Shown here: positions 24,571-35,100 of the stretch, piece by piece
Position numbering within the stretch: the first letter of the stretch is position 1
Layout: the number at the start of each line of letters is the position of its first letter
DNA from: Amia ocellicauda
Lineage: Eukaryota; Chordata; Actinopteri; Amiiformes; Amiidae
Direction of reading: 5' to 3'
Length of the DNA: 64,000 nucleotides
NCBI RefSeq assembly: GCF_036373705.1
Contig: NC_089855.1
Location: forward strand, 4,378,501-4,442,500
Notes under the pieces: model-generated
Told to the model about the DNA's origin: nothing
Database searches by the model: none
The model's input: the letters and a program-made list of their open reading frames with translations, nothing else
Position numbers and translations under genes: made by a program

Positions 24571-26138
24571 CAGTGGGGGAAAAAAGTATTTGATCCCCTG
24601 CTGATTTTGTACGTTTGCCCACTGACAAAGAAATGATCAGTCTATAATTTTAATGGTAGGTGTATTTTAACAGTGAGAGACAGAATAACAACAAAGAAAT
24701 CCATAAAAACGCATTTCAAAAAAGTTATACATTGATTTGCATGTTAATGAGGGAAATAAGTATTTGACCCCTTCGACTTAGTACTTGGTGGCAAAACCCT
24801 TGTTGGCAATCACAGAGGTCAGACGTTTCTGTTAGTTGGCCACCAGGTTTGCACACATCTCAGGAGGGATTTTGTCCCACTCCTCTTTGCAGATCCTCTC
24901 CAAGTCATTAAGGTTTCGAGGCTGACGTTTGGCAACTCGAACCTTCAGCTCCCTCCACAGATTTTCTATGGGATTAAGGTCTGGAGACTGGCTAGGCCAC
25001 TCCAGGACCTTAATGTGCTTCTTCTTGAGCCACTCCTTTGTTGCCTTGGCTGCGTGTTTTGGGTCATTGTCATGCTGGAATACCCATCCACGACCCATTT
25101 TCAATGCCCTGGCTGAGGGAAGGAAGTTCTCACCCAAGATTTGACGGTACATGGCCCCGTCCATCGTCCCTTTCATGCGGTGCAGTTGTCCTGTCCCCTT
25201 AGCAGAAAAACACCCCCAAAGCATAATGTTTCCACCTCCATGTTTGATGGTGGGGATGGTGTTCTCGGGGTCATTCCTCCTCCTCCAAACACAGTGAGTT
25301 GAGTTGATGCCAAAGAGCTCGATTCTGGTCTCATCTGACCACAACACTTTCACCCAGTTCTCCTCTGAATCATTCAGATGTTCATTGGCAAACTTCAGAA
25401 GGGCCTGTACATGTGCTTTCTTGAGCAGTGGGGCCTTGCGGGCGCTGCAGGATTTCAGTCCTTCACGGCGTAGTGTTACCAATTGTTTTCTTGGTGACTA
25501 TGGTCCCAGCTGCCTTGAGATCATTAACAAGATCCTCCCGTGTAGTTCTGGGCTGATTCCTCACCGTTCTCATGATCATTGGAACTTCACGAGGTGAGAT
25601 CTTGCATGGAGCCCCAGACCGAGGGAGACTGACAGTTATTTTGTATTTCTTCCATTTGCGAATAATCACACCAACTGTTGTCACCTTCTCACCAATGCTT
25701 GGTCTTGTAGCCCATTCCAGCCTTGTGTAGGTCTACAATCTTGTCCCTGACATCCTTGACAGCTCTTTGGTCTTGGCCATAGTGGAGAGTTTGGAATCTG
25801 ATTGATTGATTGCTTCTGTGGACAGGTGTCTTTTATACAGGTAACGAGCTGAGATTAGGAGCACTCCCTTTAAGAGAGTCTCAGCTCGTTACCTGTATAA
25901 AAGACACCTGGGAGCCAGAAATCTTGCTGATTGATAGGGGATCAAATACTTATGTCCCTCATTAACATGCAAATCAATTTATAACTTTTTTGAAATGCGT
26001 TTTTCTGGATTTTTTTGTTGTTATTCTGTCTCTCACTTTTAAAATACACCTACCATTAAAATTATAGACTGATCATTTCTTTGTCAGTGGGCAAACGTAC
26101 AAAATCAGCAGGGGATCAAATACTTTTTTCCCTCACTG
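24571..26138 (-). mobile_element. Tc1-like transposon, copy 2 (both ends present)
   Basis: A 1568-bp element with TA on each side. Ends: CAGTGGGGGAAAAAAGTATT on the left and TACTTTTTTCCCTCACTG on the right; both are followed inwards by the same GATCCCCTGCTGATTTTGTA text in opposite orientation. A large internal palindrome lies near 25822-25912. The minus strand carries the transposase. The right flank is shared with copy 1. Confidence 0.9.
24832..25684 (-). pseudogene. Tc1 DD34E transposase, one frameshift from open
   Basis: The N-terminal DNA-binding block reads from 25684 to about 25463 ([20 protein letters not shown]). A frameshift near 25470 separates it from a 216-codon open catalytic block ending at 24832. 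The catalytic triad is visible: D in [12 protein letters not shown] in [12 protein letters not shown], and E in [14 protein letters not shown]. The GGG-rich linker [18 protein letters not shown] is intact. The start codon and the region upstream of 25684 are degraded, so it is probably inactive, although the catalytic domain looks well preserved. The enzyme cuts and pastes the element at TA sites. Confidence 0.85.
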
Positions 26139-26293
26139 TAGAAACTCTATGCCATTTGTTTAATTTTACCAGGTAGAAGAGGAATCCTGATTTACCCAGA
26201 TAGTGAATTACATGGTCAGCAATGAAATGCTAAATAAATCCCCTCAATATGGAAGTTCCCCACATGAGCCCCTTTAAAATATGATATTATATG
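26139..26293. repeat. second copy of the Tc1-flank repeat
   Basis: Matches 5564-5712 with a handful of substitutions (for example CAGATAGTG for CAGATGGTG). The match ends at TATGATATTATATG. Confidence 0.8.
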
Positions 26294-26674
26294 TAATATA
26301 ATTACATCTGACTGGTGGTTGTAGTACCCTTGGGTTCCACTAGGTGGAATGTTGGCACTGACAAATACAGAGTCCATACACAAATTAAGTCTCAAAGTAC
26401 TTTGATACAAAAATTGTGATGTGATATACAAAACCTAGCAAAAATAACCATTTGAAAGCCCAATCAACCACGTTAGATCCCTGGTGCAATTACTGCCACA
26501 GCTGCAGGGTATACAAGATTAGATTGCTTAATCCCCCCTACAATCCTTAATTGTAGACAAATAGAACTATGAAGGAAAGAGGAAAGAAAATAACCATCAA
26601 ATGGGGAGTGTATTCACTTGTATGTTTGTCTGTATGTGTTTATTATTTACTCAATGAATGTAGCGTGCAGCTAA

Positions 26675-26718
<44 letters not shown>

Positions 26719-27535
26719 TCATAGGTTTATGGGATTATTAATGTATAATAAAAACTATGTGGGGAAAAATCAACATGGGTTAAATACAGTACTAGTAAGA
26801 AAAGGAAATAAAAAACTGGAGGGATATAAAAAAATCTATAAAAAGTACTTAGACAGTTTTAAGAAATAGGCCAGACACAAATACCATAACAAGGGGTAGC
26901 AATAACAAGAACCACTCAACTGTGATCAGTCCCTTGTCATTCTTGAGCACTCACCTTTATGCACAACTCTTGTTATAAATTAAAAACAGGCATGTTATGG
27001 CGTTATTGAGACTGATAATGGGTGACATTGAAGTGTATAATAAGATACTCTAGAAATCAAAGTAACTGCTAAATAAATTATTGAAAAAATTAGGTGGAAA
27101 AGGTCATGACTGAATGGAGTTATTTTGGCCTTAACCTGCTTGGTGAGGGAATGACAGCGTGGCCATGAAGATGAGGCCGTCAGAGCCCCCCTCACATTGT
27201 GGGTGAAGCCAAGGAGCTACTGCAAAGGAATGAGACTGTGGAGGTGGAGAGATGTGCTTGAGTTAGAGCAAACAGGGAGTTCAGTAAACTTCAATTTACC
27301 TCCATCATAACTTTCTCATTTGATAATTGTGTGACTATTGGTAATAAATACATATACCTACTAAAAACAAATTTATATAAATATAATACAATTTAAATAC
27401 TTGGACACATTTTGAAAAGTTTTTAAAAAGTTATCCCAAAATTATAGTATGTACTTGATCAATCAGATTTACAAGTTGCCACAGACAGACAGGACAGTAC
27501 AGGTGAGAGGTAGTCATCCTGTTCTGTTGCTAGTT
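26294..27535. other. no recognised gene; (AT)n at about 26678-26712
   Basis: AT-rich sequence with one dinucleotide microsatellite of roughly 17 units. No element ends or coding motifs were recognised. Confidence 0.4.
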
Positions 27536-28472
27536 TCAGACAGTCCAGTCCAGTCAAACACTAAGAGAGATCAGGATAAATGAGGAGGAGTAACTAAAGG
27601 GACTAGCAGAATTAAAAAACAAACAAATCACCTGGGCCAGATAGTATATTTCCAACAGTACCTAAAGAAACAAGGGAAATTATTTATAGGCTGCTAACTC
27701 AAATATTCCAAAAGACACTTAGAACAGGGGATGTGCCCACTGATTGTAAGACAGCAAATGTCAATCCACAAGAAAGGGGACTAAACTGAGCCAGGAAATT
27801 TCATACCAATCAGTCTCACCTGCATCACCTGTAAAATGTTGGAAAAAATTATTAGACAGAAAATAGAGGAGCATCTTCATGAAACCATATTCTTGGAGAT
27901 AGTTAACATGGGTTTAGACGAAGCAGATCATGTCTTACTAATTTATTAGAATTTTTTGAACATGCAACTGCAGCTGTAGATCACGTGAAAGCATATGATA
28001 TGATATACTTAGATTTTCAAAAAGCTTTTGATAAGGTTCCACACCAAAGACTGATCCTCAAATTAGAAGCTGTAGGCATTCAGGGTAATGTAAGTAGATG
28101 GATTATGAACTGGTTGATGTATAGGAAACAGAGGGTGTTGATTAGAGGAGTCGCTTCTAACTGAAGTGAGGTTGTTAGTGGAGTTCCACAAGGATCAGTA
28201 CTAGGGCCTGTGCTTAAAGACCTAGGAGTCTACGTGGACTCATCACTTTCCCCATCCAAACAATGTGGGGAAGCAAAAAAAAGGTAAAACCAAATGTTAG
28301 GGTATATTGTTAAAAGTGGAAATTGGGCTTCAGGCATTCAAGACAGAAAACCGGAGACACTTCTTCACACAGAGAGGCATCACAATCTGGAGCAAACTCC
28401 CTAGCGATGTGGTTGAAGTGAAAATTTGGGAACATTCATAAATAGACTGGATACGATCCTTGGATCACTTAG
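27536..28472 (+). mobile_element. CR1-type LINE, copy 2, left part (continues at 31099)
   Basis: Degenerate plus-strand ORF2: CNMLEK-type RT text (TCITCKMLEKIIRQKIEEHL), a DFQK-like block and GVPQGS remain recognisable despite many stops. The YADD region is deleted around 28215, after which the 3' part follows. The element stops abruptly at GGATCACTTAG (about 28472), where the DIRS element begins. The CR1 3' end reappears after it. Confidence 0.8.
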
Positions 28473-28724
28473 TTCCCTTTCAAATCGAAAGACAGCCATT
28501 ACCTAATGAGAAGAGCCTTCTGTCCTGCCAATCATTGAAAGCATGTACCAAAGCTGCCCAATAGGGGTCCTGCTGGCATGAGGAAGACCCGCCCCTGGTA
28601 CCTTTACAGCTATTCACTTGCGATTGCCTTAAAGTTTTCAGAAGTGTGCTCACCTGTTCTTCGGAGTGCGGTCTGAATTTTTGCTATCCTCTTTGGAATA
28701 TATTCCTAATTTTTTCTTCTCTCT

Positions 28725-29513
28725 TTGGAGATCGGACTACAGTCCTTATTATTTCTGCTTCTCTTCAGAGGTAAGTGCGCAGTAGGAGTTTCGATCGGAG
28801 TCAGCCTCGGTCCCTCCACTGAGATTTGCTGCACGGTTTTACCTCCTGTACCATTATTCTTTCTTACAGATTCGAGTGGTGTAGAAGAGGACAGAGATGG
28901 AGACTACTCCACTGGAGGAGCCTCCCCGTTGCTGGTTGGCAACCGCCCCACTCTTTCCTCCGGATTCTCTCGACCTCTGACGGTGGACTTTAAACCGCTC
29001 GATACGTCCAGAGCAGCGCTCGACAGAACAACCAACTGTCGATCCCTGGACTCTTCTGTCAATATTGACCAACCCTGTCGATCCCTCGACCTTTCTGTCG
29101 ATATCTGTGTGTCCATCCTGTGTCGACCTCAACCAACCTTGTGGACTGCTCAACCACATCCGTCGACCTTCGTGCTCCATCGACCTCTCAACAACATCAC
29201 AACCTGCTTTCGATCTCTGGATGCCCGTGTCAACCTCTCGGACTTCGACATCCACAACCTCGACTTAAACATCGAGGGGGACAGTATCAGAGCTGAGGAG
29301 TTTGGCGAAGTTCATCTGCCACAAGAGCTGTCGATTTACTTAGAGGGTCTGGACGTAGACGACTTGAAGACGGATTTTCTAACCGGGATGAAGCCAAAGG
29401 GGGCTTTCCACCATTGTTCGGGGTGCCAGGGCAAGTTGCCCTCGGACGATGGACATGACTTATGCGTGCACTGTCTGGGTGAGGAGCATGCCCAGAACAC
29501 ACTGACCTCCTGA
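28725..29513 (+). CDS. DIRS gag-like ORF
   Basis: 262 codons are open. The first ~130 residues contain a degenerate repeat rich in S/D/R (SLDSSVN, SLDLSVD, SLDARVN). The C-terminal part has a possible metal-binding set, HHCSGC-x(10)-HDLCVHCLGEEH, which is typical of the end of DIRS ORF1. This protein presumably packages the element RNA. The true start may be downstream of 28725, because the first codons overlap the end of the terminal-repeat side. It is the best-preserved ORF of the element. Confidence 0.6.
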   Translation: MEIGLQSLLFLLLFRGKCAVGVSIGVSLGPSTEICCTVLPPVPLFFLTDSSGVEEDRDGDYSTGGASPLLVGNRPTLSSGFSRPLTVDFKPLDTSRAALDRTTNCRSLDSSVNIDQPCRSLDLSVDICVSILCRPQPTLWTAQPHPSTFVLHRPLNNITTCFRSLDARVNLSDFDIHNLDLNIEGDSIRAEEFGEVHLPQELSIYLEGLDVDDLKTDFLTGMKPKGAFHHCSGCQGKLPSDDGHDLCVHCLGEEHAQNTLTS

Positions 29514-29517
29514 TCTC

Positions 29518-30699
29518 CTGATCACTCCCCGGTGGCCGAGACAATTATGGTTCGCGACGCTGGCACAGATGATCAGTGCAGATCCATGGCAGCTTCCGCT
29601 TCGACAGGACTTGCTGAGCCAAAGTAGAGGGACTGTTATGGCATCCCAACCCAGCACAGCTGCAGTTGTGGGTTTGGCCCCTGAAAGGCTCCGCCTGATG
29701 TCTCTGGGGCTGCCTGTTGATGTCGTGGAAACACTGCAATTGGCCAGGGCCCCCTCCACCAGGGCCCAATATACTTACAAGTGGTCTGTTTTTCAGAACT
29801 GGTGTCTAGAGAGGCGTGTGGATTCCATGTCATCCCCTATATCGACAATCCTGTGCTTCCTGCAAAAGCTGCTTGAAGACAGGAAATGTGTATCCACCCC
29901 GAAAGTTTATCTGGCTGCCATCTCGGCTTGCCATGATAAAATTGACAATGTCTCACCAGGAGCCCATTTCTTGGTGGTCCAGTTTATGAAGGGTGCGAGA
30001 CTTTGAGACCACCAATAAAGGACACAATTCCAGCCTGGGACTTGGAATTAGTGCAGAAAGGACTGAGTAGTGCTCCCTTTGAGCCCATCTCCACAACGGA
30101 GCTCCGCTTCCTCTCGCTCAGGGTGGCCTTCCTTGTAGCGATAACGTCGGCAAGGGGAATTGGTGAAATTCACACCTTGTCTGTGGATAAAGCCTGTCTG
30201 ATCTTCGTAGGAAGCAACAACAGAGTCACTCTCAGGACGAACCCGGCCTTCCTGCATATAAACCAACCTATTTTCCTGGAGTTTTTCCATCCCCCTCCAC
30301 ATACATCAGCTGAGGACTACACACACTTTGCCCTGTCCAGGCTTTGAGGTGCTATATGCGGAGGACTGCACACTGCCGCAAATCCAACAAGCTGTTTGTC
30401 TGCTACAGTTCCACCACGAGAGGGAGGGCGGTTTCAAAACAGCGACTGGCGCACTGGGTGGCAGACGCAATCCGGCTAACCTATGAGACTGCTAATGTTC
30501 CCATGCCTCTCAGCGCACTCAACGAGGGGACAAGCCACGTCGTGGGCTCTTTTTCACGGTGCCACAAGAACTGTGCAATGCTGCGACTTGGTCCAGTCAA
30601 CAGACCTTAACATGGTTCTACCACCTCAATGTGGAGGACCGGCTGCACCCAAGCTTGGGGTCCCAGGTACTTCAAATTGCTATCCCTCAGGCACCGTGA
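29518..30699 (+). pseudogene. DIRS tyrosine recombinase relic
   Basis: Readable in at least three frames. The end of the RNase H side (PRWPRQLWFATLAQMISADP) is followed by the recombinase core-binding part (RAPSTRAQYTYKWSVFQNWC). In the catalytic part the first Arg is in TSARGIGEIHTLSVD (about 30148), then HSTRGQATSWALF (H and R, about 30515), then TWFYHLNV, whose Tyr codon is 30619-30621. The reading ends at TGA 30697-30699. All catalytic residues can be placed, but frameshifts near 30005, 30345 and 30480 break it. The enzyme would join the circular DNA intermediate to the target. Confidence 0.8.
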
Positions 30700-31098
30700 G
30701 GCTCTGCTATCCTTGTAATTGTGGGTTTAGGCTTAGTCAGGTGTTGGGACTCGCGACAGCTCTGGTATAGTCTTCCCATTAGGTAATGGCTGTCTTTGGA
30801 TTTGAAAGGGAATGATAGGTTATTATCATAACCCCAGTTCCCTGAAAAAGATAGACAGCTATTACTCTTCAGGGGTCGCTCGGCCAGACAACCTTCCTGA
30901 TGAAGAAATGGCAGGGAGCTGCAGTCAGGAGGAGACTTTTCACAGACGCCGGGGGCGGGTCTTCCTCCTGCCAGCAGGACCCCTATTGGGCAGCTTTGGT
31001 ACATACTTTCACTGATTGACAGGTCAGAAGGCTCTTCCCATTAGGTAATGGCTGTCTTTCTTTTTCAGGGAACCGGGGTTATGATAATAACCTATCGT

Positions 31099-31172
31099 GA
31101 TTAATGGACACCAATTGAGCATGATGGGTCGAATGGCCTCCTCTGGTTTGTAAACTTTCTTATGTTCTCATG
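31099..31172 (+). mobile_element. CR1 LINE, copy 2, 3' end
   Basis: GATTAATGGACACCAATTGA and TTGTAAACTTTCTTATGTTC are the usual CR1 3' end in fish. This shows that the element continued across the DIRS insertion. Confidence 0.8.
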
Positions 31173-31394
31173 ATCTTAAATTTATTTGAAGGTAGATATA
31201 TAGACAGGTGACATATTAAAGGAAAAACCTGAATAAATAAGTAGAGGAACGTAACGAATGGAGATGCCTCCAAACAGGTGTACCGCATGATACAATTAAA
31301 CAATTCATATCCTATCATGCTCTGTGGCATGTATACAAATGCTGAGCAGGCCCAGCTGACCTCGATTTTGGATCAAGATATCAAGAGGAAAGGA

Positions 31395-31460
<66 letters not shown>

Positions 31461-32037
31461 GGGGCACGAATGGCAGGAGCTTCAGTCACACACACTGGCT
31501 AGTGTTTCAATAGGGACAGTGACTAAAGTTACTGCATTTAGATCTATGGAAAAGACATCAGTAAATAGGGTTGGAAATTGTGGTCAAAAGAGCACATTCG
31601 ATGACCGTGATGCTCATGCATTACTGTGATATGTAAGGACAAACAGAAGAGCAACTCTATCACAGGTGACTGAGATTGTCAATGCAGGACAAGATCAGAC
31701 TGTCAGCAAGAACAGTCAGTCAAGAACGACACAGAGAGGGGTATTATAGTAGAGCTGCAGTGCATAAACCCCTCATTACAAAGACAAATGCACATCTGAG
31801 AGTTCAGTGGGGCAAAAACCATAGACACTGGTCTACAGAGATGTGGAAAAAAGTGATATGGTCAGATGAGTCATCCTTCACCATGTTCTGGACAAGTGGG
31901 CGAGTGCATGTGTGGGACACCAAGAGAACAGTACAGGTCTGACTGCTGGACCCCTACAGTGAGGGGGTCCAGAGGCTCTGTTATGCTGTGGGGGGGCATT
32001 TTCTTGGCATGGTTTGGGTCCATTTGACCCCTTAGAG

Positions 32038-34105
32038 CAAGGGTGGGCAATTAATTTTGCCTAGGGGCCACATGAGAAACTGGGACTGTTGTGGAGGGCC
32101 TAACCAATAGGCTGAACTTAATTCTCAATATAAATTTTATCACAAACAGACACAAACATCCCTCCCTAGCCCAACACAACAACACCCCACATATAACACA
32201 CATTCACACTCATGCACACACAGACAGACAGGGTCCCCGAACTGACCCACCCACCCTTCATACACACTTTTACATCCTCTCCCCACCTTTGGGCTGCCCT
32301 ACTGGCACATACACACAGACACCCGCCAGGATCACTACAATATTTACGTTAGAACGTGTAAAATAGATCTAACTTGAAACTTCTCATTCAATGTGAAGAA
32401 GAGATTAACAAGGGAGGTGAAGTCAGGTGTCATTTCCAATGTTGCAATGCGCAGCATCTGCACTGCTGCAAGGTGGGTGTCACTAATGGAGGATCTGTTC
32501 TTTGATTTATTGAATTTAATCACTGAAAATGTCTGTTCGCATACGTAAGTTGAACCAAACAGTACAAGCATCTTTTGAGCTTGGACCCTGATCTTTTGAA
32601 AGTTCTGTTCATTGAGAGATGCACAAAACCTCAGGAGTGGCGCAGATTTGAATTGTTCCGCAAGCAGTGTGTCTGACTGCAAGTCAATAAGCTCAGGATG
32701 GAGATCAATAGGAGCGTTGTCCACACTGAATGTGAAAGGGGACAAAATCAAAGCCATGTCATTTTCTAACATTTAAACATCAATGAACCACCATGAAAAT
32801 TCAGCGTGCAAAGCGAGCAGTAGAGATACATATCTTTTTCCGGTTCACATCAGATATCGTAATCTGTTTCAATGTTGGGAGGTGTGTGAAGTTCTTGCCT
32901 TCAATTTGATGAGAAAAAAGTAGCAACTTTGCCATGAAGGCTTTGACAAGGGAGTACATGTCATGAGCAAAAAGCCTCCTTCCTTGTAGTTTACAATTCA
33001 GTTCATTCAGGAGATCCATGACATCAACGGCAAGTGAAAAATCAGTCTGCCAGTCCGCGTCATGCAGTTGAGGGAAGTCCGCATCTTTTCCTTTCACTCG
33101 CAAAATCAAATCGATCTCTGATTTCAGGTCCTACACTCTTTTCAGCACCTTCCCCAAACTGAGCCATCGGACATTTTCCGGACAGTTGTGTTTCTGACGC
33201 GAGTTCTTCAGTCAATGTAAAATCTGTAGTAATGCCTCATATGAAAATCAACAGCTGGTCTTTAACATCACAGCTCTCGTCAAGGGCCAGAGAAAAATAA
33301 GAAAAAAAATGTACCCTACCTTTCAACTGTTGTTGCAAGTTCTCAGAAATTTCTTCAACATGTCGCGTCACAGTGCACCTGACAGTGAAAGTTTTTCCAG
33401 AAGCGCTTTCTTGTCAGGGCACAATATTGCAGCAGATTCAACCAAACATTGTTTGATGAATTCTACCTCTGAGAAAAGAAAGGCTTGCTGTTTTTTGCGA
33501 TTTTGTGAGCACCCACAGAGCTTGTTCTGGTAATGCCATCATGAGCTGAATAAAGTCTTGTGAAAAAGCTTTGCTCCTTTTGCATTTGTGAAACCATCCC
33601 GTGCGATTGTCGACCCTTCTCTTCCGAAGACATGTTCTCATGTTTAGATGCATGTTGCGTCTCAAAGTGACGTTTCAAGTTGTACTCAATACTGCTACAA
33701 TTTCTTTGCAATCTAAGCACACAGCTTTTCCTACATCAGTAAAGAAGTATTTTGTTGCGCGTCTATGTTTCTCTTCTTAGATAAACTTGTGTTGTGGTGG
33801 TAAATGTGCCGGTGAATGTGACATCACTTCCCGCACTGTGCTGAACCATAGCCACGCATCACAGCAACCAATCAGAGGCCTGTGTCGACCAAGTACATTA
33901 AAAGTCCCCTGAACTGTATGTGTTCACATTCAAAGTACATGCTAATGAATACTAAGAGGACTTTTACGGTGTTTTATTAAAGTTTTCACAGCTACGCGAG
34001 TGTGTATTATTCAAAATGATGATTTAGTCTGGAGGTCAAAGCGGGCCGGAGTGAAGCAAGGAACGGGCCAGACACGGTCCGCGGGCCATATTTTGCCCAT
34101 GTCTG
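32038..34105 (-). mobile_element. hAT transposon inside the fourth Tc1
   Basis: The left end CAAGGGTGGGCAATTAATTT and the inverted right end CAGACATGGGCAAAATATGG belong to the hAT CAGxGxTGGGCAA type. The 8-bp duplication CCTTAGAG is perfect at 32030-32037 and 34106-34113. Minus-strand transposase relics fill most of it. Confidence 0.9.
32344..33720 (-). pseudogene. hAT transposase relic (GTF2IRD2-like, Charlie group)
   Basis: Three minus-strand blocks. 33720-33463 has a BED-finger-like remnant (YNLKRHFETQHASKHENM). 33109-32801 is the central part (DFSLAVDVMDLLNELNCKLQ, then GKNFTHLPTL). 32772-32344 is the C-terminal hAT dimerisation region with FGSTYVCEQTFSVIKFNKSK. The blocks are separated by frameshifts and stops. 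The text resembles the transposase-derived part of vertebrate GTF2IRD2-type proteins, but here it is a plain decayed transposon gene. Confidence 0.8.
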
Positions 34106-34960
34106 CCTTAGAGGGAAGGGTCACTGCAAATCATTACAGTTATTCTGAGTGATCACCTTTATCCTATGGTGACACATTTCTCTGCTGATGGGAGTGGTCT
34201 CTTCCAGGATGACAATGCCCTGAGGCTCGCTGAATGGTGTGATGAGTATGACAATGATGTGAATCATATGCTATGGCCTTCGCAGTCACCAGATCTCAAA
34301 CCAGTTGAACACCTATGGGAGAGTCTGGACCGACGTGTTAGACAGCGCTCTCCACCACCATCATCAAAACACCAGATGAGGGAATATCTTTTGGAAGAAT
34401 GGTGTTCATCCCTCCAGTAGAGTTCAGAGACTCGTAGAATCTGTGCCAAGAGCATTGAAGCTGTTCTGGTGACTCGTGGTGCCCAACACCTTACTGAGAC
34501 ACTTTATGTTGGTTTTTCCTTTAATTTGTCACCTGTCTGTATTTAGGCAGATTTATTTATCCTTCTTTCCAATGACTCATGAGCAAATGTTGTGTAATGT
34601 ACTGTGAGAGTGCTCCCTGTAGTTTTGTTTTTTTAATCTGGGATTAGGACACCATACCATGATCATGTTTTGCTGGAATTGTGTGCAGATTTATGATATG
34701 AAAGACAACATGATTAATTATTAGCTATTACACTTTTTAAATAAAATGTAAAAGCATAGAATATGCTTCTCTTTATTTGTGGTTACATCACACACAGGGA
34801 AGGGGAGTTTTAAACATGAAACATCACTTCCTCTGTGTGAGAAGGCTTAATGCGATGACCTACAGCTTGTCAGTTCTCTCACTGATTACAGTGCTCCTTC
34901 TACAGCCCCACAACGAAGCTATAAAGACATCAATATGAATGTGTATGTTCTACAAGGAAA

Positions 34961-35040
34961 ATGACATTTTGGTGGAATTTAAGACTGCAGATTGTATGTA
35001 AGTAACATCTATCTTAAATCTGTCTTATTTTAAATTAGTG

Positions 35041-35100
<60 letters not shown>

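Larger units (their letters stand above)
28473..31098 (+). mobile_element. DIRS-type tyrosine-recombinase retrotransposon (RT region deleted)
   Basis: Inverted terminal repeats: 28473-28610 (TTCCCTTTCAAATCGAAAGA, CTGCCCAATAGGGGTCCTGC) pairs with about 30950-31075. An internal complementary region at about 30770-30870 contains the joined complements of both termini (GGGAATGATAGGTTATTATC), the diagnostic DIRS layout. Coding order is a gag-like ORF and then a tyrosine recombinase. The reverse transcriptase, RNase H and methylase-like segment is missing between about 29513 and 29520. It interrupts CR1 copy 2 at a GTT-like site, without an evident target duplication. Confidence 0.85.
31195..34552 (+). 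mobile_element. Tc1-like element, fourth family, split by a hAT
   Basis: Ends: TAGACAGGTGACATATTAAA with GGAAAAACC at the left, and GGTTTTTCCTTTAATTTGTC with ACCTGTCTGTAT at the right. Plus-strand transposase relics lie on both sides of the hAT: MWKKVIWSDESSFTMFW (first D, about 31840-31890) and [20 protein letters not shown] (E, about 34275-34330). The second-D block (DDNALRLA) near 34215 is degenerate. An (ATT)n array of about 20 units occupies 31398-31460. Confidence 0.85.

Noticed and set aside
31278..31502. 74-codon ORF with a poly-isoleucine run
   Set aside because: It is translation of an (ATT)n microsatellite.
32344..33720. GTF2IRD2-like host gene on the minus strand
   Set aside because: Frames are broken and lie wholly between hAT termini with a perfect target duplication; it is the transposon's own gene.
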